Assembly (NCBI RefSeq): GCF_905171765.1
Contig: NC_053392.1
Location: forward strand, 399,308,119-399,372,118
Length of the DNA: 64,000 nt
From: Bufo bufo
Lineage: Eukaryota > Chordata > Amphibia > Anura > Bufonidae
Reading direction: 5' to 3'
Below the pieces are notes generated by a model, which had not been told where the DNA came from, made no database searches, and was given only the letters and a program-made list of their open reading frames with translations. The position numbers and the translations under genes are program-made. Positions 55,001-64,000 of the stretch are shown one piece after another. The first letter of the stretch is position 1. Each line of letters starts with the position of its first letter.

Positions 55001-58000
55001 CTCCTCTTGGAGCCCAAGTCCCCTTCTACCATCCCTGCAAGTCTGGGATCCCTAGCTCCAAGGGAAGCCGCCGGGCTGAACTTCCATGAATGAGGGGGAC
55101 TTTGTGAAAAATGTATCCAGGGGTTATGGAAGTCAAATCGGGTAACATTTTCCGATTTTGTCCCTCTGCCATTCATGGAGGGAAGGTGGTACAGACAAGC
55201 TGGAGGTCTCCTCTTGGAGCCCAAGTCCCCTTCTACCATCCCTGCAAGTCTGGGATCCCTAGCTCCAAGGGAAGCCGCCGGGCTGAACTTCCATGAATGA
55301 GGGGGACTTTGTGAAAAATGTATCCAGGGGTTATGGAAGTCAAATCGGGTAACATTTTCCGATTTTGTCCCTCTGCCATTCATGGAGGGAAGGTGGTACA
55401 GACAAGCTGGAGGTCTCCTCTTGGAGCCCAAGTCCCCTTCTACCATCCCTGCAAGTCTGGGATCCCTAGCTCCAAGGGAAGCCGCCGGGCTGAACTTCCA
55501 TGAATGAGGGGGACTTTGTGAAAAATGTATCCAGGGGTTATGGAAGTCAAATCGGGTAACATTTTCCGATTTTGTCCCTCTGCCATTCATGGAGGGAAGG
55601 TGGTACAGACAAGCTGGAGGTCTCCTCTTGGAGCCCAAGTCCCCTTCTACCATCCCTGCAAGTCTGGGATCCCTAGCTCCAAGGGAAGCCGCCGGGCTGA
55701 ACTTCCATGAATGAGGGGGACTTTGTGAAAAATGTATCCAGGGGTTATGGAAGTCAAATCGGGTAACATTTTCCGATTTTGTCCCTCTGCCATTCATGGA
55801 GGGAAGGTGGTACAGACAAGCTGGAGGTCTCCTCTTGGAGCCCAAGTCCCCTTCTACCATCCCTGCAAGTCTGGGATCCCTAGCTCCAAGGGAAGCCGCC
55901 GGGCTGAACTTCCATGAATGAGGGGGACTTTGTGAAAAATGTATCCAGGGGTTATGGAAGTCAAATCGGGTAACATTTTCCGATTTTGTCCCTCTGCCAT
56001 TCATGGAGGGAAGGTGGTACAGACAAGCTGGAGGTCTCCTCTTGGAGCCCAAGTCCCCTTCTACCATCCCTGCAAGTCTGGGATCCCTAGCTCCAAGGGA
56101 AGCCGCCGGGCTGAACTTCCATGAATGAGGGGGACTTTGTGAAAAATGTATCCAGGGGTTATGGAAGTCAAATCGGGTAACATTTTCCGATTTTGTCCCT
56201 CTGCCATTCATGGAGGGAAGGTGGTACAGACAAGCTGGAGGTCTCCTCTTGGAGCCCAAGTCCCCTTCTACCATCCCTGCAAGTCTGGGATCCCTAGCTC
56301 CAAGGGAAGCCGCCGGGCTGAACTTCCATGAATGAGGGGGACTTTGTGAAAAATGTATCCAGGGGTTATGGAAGTCAAATCGGGTAACATTTTCCGATTT
56401 TGTCCCTCTGCCATTCATGGAGGGAAGGTGGTACAGACAAGCTGGAGGTCTCCTCTTGGAGCCCAAGTCCCCTTCTACCATCCCTGCAAGTCTGGGATCC
56501 CTAGCTCCAAGGGAAGCCGCCGGGCTGAACTTCCATGAATGAGGGGGACTTTGTGAAAAATGTATCCAGGGGTTATGGAAGTCAAATCGGGTAACATTTT
56601 CCGATTTTGTCCCTCTGCCATTCATGGAGGGAAGGTGGTACAGACAAGCTGGAGGTCTCCTCTTGGAGCCCAAGTCCCCTTCTACCATCCCTGCAAGTCT
56701 GGGATCCCTAGCTCCAAGGGAAGCCGCCGGGCTGAACTTCCATGAATGAGGGGGACTTTGTGAAAAATGTATCCAGGGGTTATGGAAGTCAAATCGGGTA
56801 ACATTTTCCGATTTTGTCCCTCTGCCATTCATGGAGGGAAGGTGGTACAGACAAGCTGGAGGTCTCCTCTTGGAGCCCAAGTCCCCTTCTACCATCCCTG
56901 CAAGTCTGGGATCCCTAGCTCCAAGGGAAGCCGCCGGGCTGAACTTCCATGAATGAGGGGGACTTTGTGAAAAATGTATCCAGGGGTTATGGAAGTCAAA
57001 TCGGGTAACATTTTCCGATTTTGTCCCTCTGCCATTCATGGAGGGAAGGTGGTACAGACAAGCTGGAGGTCTCCTCTTGGAGCCCAAGTCCCCTTCTACC
57101 ATCCCTGCAAGTCTGGGATCCCTAGCTCCAAGGGAAGCCGCCGGGCTGAACTTCCATGAATGAGGGGGACTTTGTGAAAAATGTATCCAGGGGTTATGGA
57201 AGTCAAATCGGGTAACATTTTCCGATTTTGTCCCTCTGCCATTCATGGAGGGAAGATGGTACAGACAAGCTGGAGGTCTCCTCTTGGAGCCCAAGTCCCC
57301 TTCTACCATCCCTGCAAGTCTGGGATCCCTAGCTCCAAGGGAAGCCGCCGGGCTGAACTTCCATGAATGAGGGGGACTTTGTGAAAAATGTATCCAGGGG
57401 TTATGGAAGTCAAATCGGGTAACATTTTCCGATTTTGTCCCTCTGCCATTCATGGAGGGAAGGTGGTACAGACAAGCTGGAGGTCTCCTCTTGGAGCCCA
57501 AGTCCCCCTCTACCATCCCTGCAAGTCTGGGATCCCTAGCTTGAAAGGGGACCGCTGGGCTGAACTTCCATAGGGGTGTCCGTTTTGAGGTTTTGAGAAA
57601 GAGAACCAGCTATGAGAGTGAACCTGGTCGTCTCATACCGACAGCAGTTCCAGAGCCTGGGCAGGACGGCTCGACACCCCTGGGTCTCAGCGGCATGTGA
57701 CACGAAAGGGGGCCCCCCTTTCCAACACCTCCCGGAAGAAGGTAGAGAGACCCTGGGGGGTGGACAGGGTGATTTGATCCCACCATCAGTTCCATGACAT
57801 CCGAGGTGTCGGCTGGGAGGCAAGACTTCCACAGATTCAGGGGGGATTTTTGGAAATGTCTGCCCAGGAAAGGAGCACCGTAGGCGGGTAAGAATTTCTG
57901 ATTCCCCCCTCTGCCATTCCCAGAGGGAAGGTGGTACAGACAAGCTGGAGGTCTCCTCTCGGAGCCCAAGTCCCCTTCTACCATCCCTGCAAGTCTGGGA

Positions 58001-61000
58001 TCCCTAGCTCCAAGGGAAGCCGCCGGGCTGAACTTCCATGAATGAGGGGGACTTTGTGAAAAATGTATCCAGGGGTTATGGAAGTCAAATCGGGTAACAT
58101 TTTCCGATTTTGTCCCTCTGCCATTCATGGAGGGAAGGTGGTACAGACAAGCTGGAGGTCTCCTCTTGGAGCCCAAGTCCCCTTCTACCATCCCTGCAAG
58201 TCTGGGATCCCTAGCTCCAAGGGAAGCCGCCGGGCTGAACTTCCATGAATGAGGGGGACTTTGTGAAAAATGTATCCAGGGGTTATGGAAGTCAAATCGG
58301 GTAACATTTTCCGATTTTGTCCCTCTGCCATTCATGGAGGGAAGGTGGTACAGACAAGCTGGAGGTCTCCTCTTGGAGCCCAAGTCCCCCTCTACCATCC
58401 CTGCAAGTCTGGGATCCCTAGCTTGAAAGGGGACCGCTGGGCTGAACTTCCATAGGGGTGTCCGTTTTGAGGTTTTGAGAAAGAGAACCAGCTATGAGAG
58501 TGAACCTGGTCGTCTCATACCGACAGCAGTTCCAGAGCCTGGGCAGGACGGCTCGACACCCCTGGGTCTCAGCGGCATGTGACACGAAAGGGGGCCCCCC
58601 TTTCCAACACCTCCCGGAAGAAGGTAGAGAGACCCTGGGGGGTGGACAGGGTGATTTGATCCCACCATCAGTTCCATGACATCCGAGGTGTCGGCTGGGA
58701 GGCAAGACTTCCACAGATTCAGGGGGGATTTTTGGAAATGTCTGCCCAGGAAAGGAGCACCGTAGGCGGGTAAGAATTTCTGATTTCCCCCCTCTGCCAT
58801 TCCCAGAGGGAAGGTGGTACAGACAAGCTGGAGGTCTCCTCTCGGAGCCCAAGTCCCCCTCTACCATCCCTGCAAGTCTGGGATCCCTAGCTCCAAGGGA
58901 AGCCGCCGGGCTGAACTTCCATGAATGAGGGGGACTTTGTGAAAAATGTATCCAGGGGTTATGGAAGTCAAATCGGGTAACATTTTCCGATTTTGTCCCT
59001 CTGCCATTCATGGAGGGAAGGTGGTACAGACAAGCTGGAGGTCTCCTCTTGGAGCCCAAGTCCCCTTCTACCATCCCTGCAAGTCTGGGATCCCTAGCTC
59101 CAAGGGAAGCCGCCGGGCTGAACTTCCATGAATGAGGGGGACTTTGTGAAAAATGTATCCAGGGGTTATGGAAGTCAAATCGGGTAACATTTTCCGATTT
59201 TGTCCCTCTGCCATTCATGGAGGGAAGGTGGTACAGACAAGCTGGAGGTCTCCTCTTGGAGCCCAAGTCCCCTTCTACCATCCCTGCAAGTCTGGGATCC
59301 CTAGCTCCAAGGGAAGCCGCCGGGCTGAACTTCCATGAATGAGGGGGACTTTGTGAAAAATGTATCCAGGGGTTATGGAAGTCAAATCGGGTAACATTTT
59401 CCGATTTTGTCCCTCTGCCATTCATGGAGGGAAGGTGGTACAGACAAGCTGGAGGTCTCCTCTTGGAGCCCAAGTCCCCTTCTACCATCCCTGCAAGTCT
59501 GGGATCCCTAGCTCCAAGGGAAGCCGCCGGGCTGAACTTCCATGAATGAGGGGGACTTTGTGAAAAATGTATCCAGGGGTTATGGAAGTCAAATCGGGTA
59601 ACATTTTCCGATTTTGTCCCTCTGCCATTCATGGAGGGAAGGTGGTACAGACAAGCTGGAGGTCTCCTCTTGGAGCCCAAGTCCCCTTCTACCATCCCTG
59701 CAAGTCTGGGATCCCTAGCTCCAAGGGAAGCCGCCGGGCTGAACTTCCATGAATGAGGGGGACTTTGTGAAAAATGTATCCAGGGGTTATGGAAGTCAAA
59801 TCGGGTAACATTTTCCGATTTTGTCCCTCTGCCATTCATGGAGGGAAGGTGGTACAGACAAGCTGGAGGTCTCCTCTTGGAGCCCAAGTCCCCTTCTACC
59901 ATCCCTGCAAGTCTGGGATCCCTAGCTCCAAGGGAAGCCGCTGGGCTGAACTCCATGAATGAGGGGGACTTTGTGAAAAATGTATCCAGGGGTTATGGAA
60001 GTCAAATCGGGTAACATTTTCCGATTTTGTCCCTCTGCCATTCATGGAGGGAAGGTGGTACAGACAAGCTAGAGGTCTCCTCTTGGAGCCCAAGTCCCCC
60101 TCTACCATCCCTGCAAGTCTGGGATCCCTAGCTTGAAAGGGGACCGCTGGGCTGAACTTCCATAGGGGTGTCCGTTTTGAGGTTTTGAGAAAGAGAACCA
60201 GCTATGAGAGTGAACCTGGTCGTCTCATACCGACAGCAGTTCCAGAGCCTGGGCAGGACGGCTCGACACCCCTGGGTCTCAGCGGCATGTGACACGAAAG
60301 GGGGCCCCCCTTTCCAACACCTCCCGGAAGAAGGTAGAGAGACCCTGGGGGGTGGACAGGGTGATTTGATCCCACCATCAGTTCCATGACATCCGAGGTG
60401 TCGGCTGGGAGGCAAGACTTCCACAGATTCAGGGGGGATTTTTGGAAATGTCTGCCCAGGAAAGGAGCACCGTAGGCGGGTAAGAATTTCTGATTTCCCC
60501 CCTCTGCCATTCCCAGAGGGAAGGTGGTACAGACAAGCTGGAGGTCTCCTCTCGGAGCCCAAGTCCCCCTCTACCATCCCTGCAAGTCTGGGATCCCTAG
60601 CTCCAAGGGAAGCCGCCGGGCTGAACTTCCATGAATGAGGGGGACTTTGTGAAAAATGTATCCAGGGGTTATGGAAGTCAAATCGGGTAACATTTTCCGA
60701 TTTTGTCCCTCTGCCATTCATGGAGGGAAGCTGGTACAGACAAGCTGGCGGTCTCCTCTTGGAGCCCAAGTCCCCTTCTACCATCCCTGCAAGTCTGGGC
60801 TCCCTAGCTCCAAGGGAAGCCGCTGGGCTGAACTTCCATGAATGAGGGGGACTTTGTGAAAAATGTATCCAGGGGTTATGGAAGTCAAATCGGGTAACAT
60901 TTTCCGATTTTGTCCCTCTGCCATTCATGGAGGGAAGGTGGTACAGACAAGCTGGAGGTCTCCTCTTGGAGCCCAAGTCCCCTTCTACCATCCCTGCAAG

Positions 61001-64000
61001 TCTGGGATCCCTAGCTCCAAGGGAAGCCGCTGGGCTGAACTTCCATGAATGAGGGGGACTTTGTGAAAAATGTATCCAGGGGTTATGGAAGTCAAATCGG
61101 GTAACATTTTCCGATTTTGTCCCTCTGCCATTCATGGAGGGAAGGTGGTACAGACAAGCTGGAGGTCTCCTCTTGGAGCCCAAGTCCCCTTCTACCATCC
61201 CTGCAAGTCTGGGATCCCTAGCTCCAAGGGAAGCCGCCGGGCTGAACTTCCATGAATGAGGGGGACTTTGTGAAAAATGTATCCAGGGGTTATGGAAGTC
61301 AAATCGGGTAACATTTTCCGATTTTGTCCCTCTGCCATTCATGGAGGGAAGGTGGTACAGACAAGCTGGAGGTCTCCTCTTGGAGCCCAAGTCCCCCTCT
61401 ACCATCCCTGCAAGTCTGGGATCCCTAGCTTGAAAGGGGACCGCTGGGCTGAACTTCCATAGGGGTGTCCGTTTTGAGGTTTTGAGAAAGAGAACCAGCT
61501 ATGAGAGTGAACCTGGTCGTCTCATACCGACAGCAGTTCCAGAGCCTGGGCAGGACGGCTCGACACCCCTGGGTCTCAGCGGCATGTGACACGAAAGGGG
61601 GCCCCCCTTTCCAACACCTCCCGGAAGAAGGTAGAGAGACCCTGGGGGGTGGACAGGGTGATTTGATCCCACCATCAGTTCCATGACATCCGAGGTGTCG
61701 GCTGGGAGGCAAGACTTCCACAGATTCAGGGGGGATTTTTGGAAATGTCTGCCCAGGAAAGGAGCACCGTAGGCGGGTAAGAATTTCTGATTTCCCCCCT
61801 CTGCCATTCCCAGAGGGAAGGTGGTACAGACAAGCTGGAGGTCTCCTCTCGGAGCCCAAGTCCCCCTCTACCATCCCTGCAAGTCTGGGATCCCTAGCTC
61901 CAAGGGAAGCCGCCGGGCTGAACTTCCATGAATGAGGGGGACTTTGTGAAAAATGTATCCAGGGGTTATGGAAGTCAAATCGGGTAACATTTTCCGATTT
62001 TGTCCCTCTGCCATTCATGGAGGGAAGGTGGTACAGACAAGCTGGAGGTCTCCTCTTGGAGCCCAAGTCCCCTTCTACCATCCCTGCAAGTCTGGGATCC
62101 CTAGCTCCAAGGGAAGCCGCCGGGCTGAACTTCCATGAATGAGGGGGACTTTGTGAAAAATGTATCCAGGGGTTATGGAAGTCAAATCGGGTAACATTTT
62201 CCGATTTTGTCCCTCTGCCATTCATGGAGGGAAGGTGGTACAGACAAGCTGGAGGTCTCCTCTTGGAGCCCAAGTCCCCTTCTACCATCCCTGCAAGTCT
62301 GGGATCCCTAGCTCCAAGGGAAGCCGCTGGGCTGAACTTCCATGAAGGAGGGGGACTTTGTGAAAAATGTATCCAGGGGTTATGGAAGTCAAATCGGGTA
62401 ACATTTTCCGATTTTGTCCCTCTGCCATTCATGGAGGGAAGGTGGTACAGACAAGCTGGAGGTCTCCTCTTGGAGCCCAAGTCCCCTTCTACCATCCCTG
62501 CAAGTCTGGGATCCCTAGCTCCAAGGGAAGCCGCCGGGCTGAACTTCCATGAATGAGGGGGACTTTGTGAAAAATGTATCCAGGGGTTATGGAAGTCAAA
62601 TCGGGTAACATTTTCCGATTTTGTCCCTCTGCCATTCATGGAGGGAAGGTGGTACAGACAAGCTGGAGGTCTCCTCTTGGAGCCCAAGTCCCCTTCTACC
62701 ATCCCTGCAAGTCTGGGATCCCTAGCTCCAAGGGAAGCCGCCGGGCTGAACTTCCATGAATGAGGGGGACTTTGTGAAAAATGTATCCAGGGGTTATGGA
62801 AGTCAAATCGGGTAACATTTTCCGATTTTGTCCCTCTGCCATTCATGGAGGGAAGGTGGTACAGACAAGCTGGAGGTCTCCTCTTGGAGCCCAAGTCCCC
62901 TTCTACCATCCCTGCAAGTCTGGGATCCCTAGCTCCAAGGGAAGCCGCCGGGCTGAACTTCCATGAATGAGGGGGACTTTGTGAAAAATGTATCCAGGGG
63001 TTATGGAAGTCAAATCGGGTAACATTTTCCGATTTTGTCCCTCTGCCATTCATGGAGGGAAGCTGGTACAGACAAGCTGGAGGTCTCCTCTTGGAGCCCA
63101 AGTCCCCTTCTACCATCCCTGCAAGTCTCGGATCCCTAGCTCCAAGGGAAGCCGCCGGGCTGAACTTCCATGAATGAGGGGGACTTTGTGAAAAATGTAT
63201 CCAGGGGTTATGGAAGTCAAATCGGGTAACATTTTCCGATTTTGTCCCTCTGCCATTCATGGAGGGAAGGTGGTACAGACAAGCTGGAGGTCTCCTCTTG
63301 GAGCCCAAGTCCCCTCTACCATCCCTGCAAGTCTGGGATCCCTAGCTCCAAGGGAAGCCGCCGGGCTGAACTTCCATGAGGCAGCGGGACTTTGTGAAAA
63401 ATGTATCCAGGGGTTATGGAAGTCAAATCGGGTAACATTTTCCGATTTTGTCCCTCTGCCATTCATGGAGGGAAGGTGGTACAGACAAGCTGGAGGTCTC
63501 CTCTTGGAGCCCAAGTCCCCTTCTACCATCCCTGCAAGTCTGGGATCCCTAGCTCCAAGGGAAGCCGCTGGGCTGAACTTCCATGAATGAGGGGGACTTT
63601 GTGAAAAATGTATCCAGGGGTTATGGAAGTCAAATCGGGTAACATTTTCCGATTTTGTCCCTCTGCCATTCATGGAGGGAAGGTGGTACAGACAAGCTAG
63701 AGGTCTCCTCTTGGAGCCCAAGTCCCCCTCTACCATCCCTGCAAGTCTGGGATCCCTAGCTTGAAAGGGGACCGCTGGGCTGAACTTTGATAGGGGTGTC
63801 CGTTTTGAGGTTTTGAGAAAGAGAACCAGCTATGAGAGTGAACCTGGTCGTCTCATACCGACAGCAGTTCCAGAGCCTGGGCAGGATGGCTCGACACCCC
63901 TGGGTCTCAGAGGCATGTGACACGAAAGGGGGCCCCCCTTTCCAACACCTCCCGGAAGAAGGTAGAGAGACCCTGGGGGGTGGACAGGGTGATTTGATCC

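Larger units (their letters stand above)
33656..64000. repeat. Satellite array, 207-bp monomer, at least 120 copies
   Basis: The monomer has landmarks TGAGGGGGACTTTGTGAAAA, GGTTATGGAAGTCAAATCGG, GGTGGTACAGACAAGCTGG and GGGATCCCTAGCTCCAAGGG, spaced at 207 bp (for example 52158, 52365, 52572, 52779). Identity rises from left to right, and monomers in 51700-57500 differ at very few positions. The array runs past the right edge of the window. Because 207 is 69 codons, one minus-strand frame and one plus-strand frame stay open in each monomer, giving apparent proteins of up to 1184 residues. I see no start context, splice signal or non-repeat domain that would support a gene. Confidence 0.95.

Noticed and set aside
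33720..63736. Dozens of long minus-strand frames and 61-codon plus-strand frames as a repeat-protein gene family
   Set aside because: They follow the 207-bp satellite period exactly on both strands; no start context, introns or non-repeat domain.
33656..64000. CRISPR-like array because of regular repeats
   Set aside because: Repeats are contiguous 207-bp monomers without unique spacers, in a eukaryotic setting.

Overview
The window looks like repeat-dominated nuclear DNA of a large vertebrate genome, most likely an anuran amphibian. The evidence is the mix of element types (Tc1/mariner, Harbinger-like, Ngaro/DIRS-type tyrosine-recombinase retrotransposon, Penelope-like elements with hammerhead-type motifs, a long satellite) together with spliceosomal introns. 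There is no bacterial-style operon, no rRNA or tRNA that I can recognise, and no intact conserved host gene.

Layout. 1-960 is a 141-bp minisatellite. 961-5800 is AT-rich DNA with a few short interspersed repeats. From about 6020 to about 28080 there is a nest of insertions. The outer host is a decayed Ngaro/DIRS-type retrotransposon on the minus strand, with gag at 13572-12447, reverse transcriptase at 12431-11705, then RNase H and the start of a tyrosine recombinase at 7413-6020. Its RT/RNase H frame is split by a solo LTR (7414-11704, 5-bp target duplication CCAGA). That LTR is itself split by a Tc1 element (7598-9169, TA duplication) and a Harbinger-like foldback element (9177-10838, TAA duplication). 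Upstream of its gag sits a 13.6-kb LTR retrotransposon (14102-27702, 5-bp duplication GTAAA) with 2-kb LTRs, an intact gag and no visible pol. This one carries a Penelope-like element inside gag (16901-20761, 14-bp duplication) and a second Penelope-like, hammerhead-bearing element inside its 3' LTR (25505-27548, 15-bp duplication). Each duplication is visible, so the order of events can be read directly.

28100-29050 is CpG-rich with a recurring palindromic motif. 29130-30841 is a seven-exon coding region with introns of only 82-126 nt. It resembles the core-binding and catalytic part of eukaryotic tyrosine-recombinase-like proteins and has one frameshift and one stop. 30900-33655 holds a palindromic MITE and an array of alternating inverted ~385-bp units.

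33656 to the end is a satellite array of a 207-bp monomer. Its left edge is organised as 413-bp dimers. The rest is interrupted by 16 marker blocks whose spacing is quantised in steps of 207 bp, and by a truncated Penelope-like insertion (47582-49080). The very long open frames on the minus strand of this array follow from the monomer being 69 codons long and are not annotated as genes.
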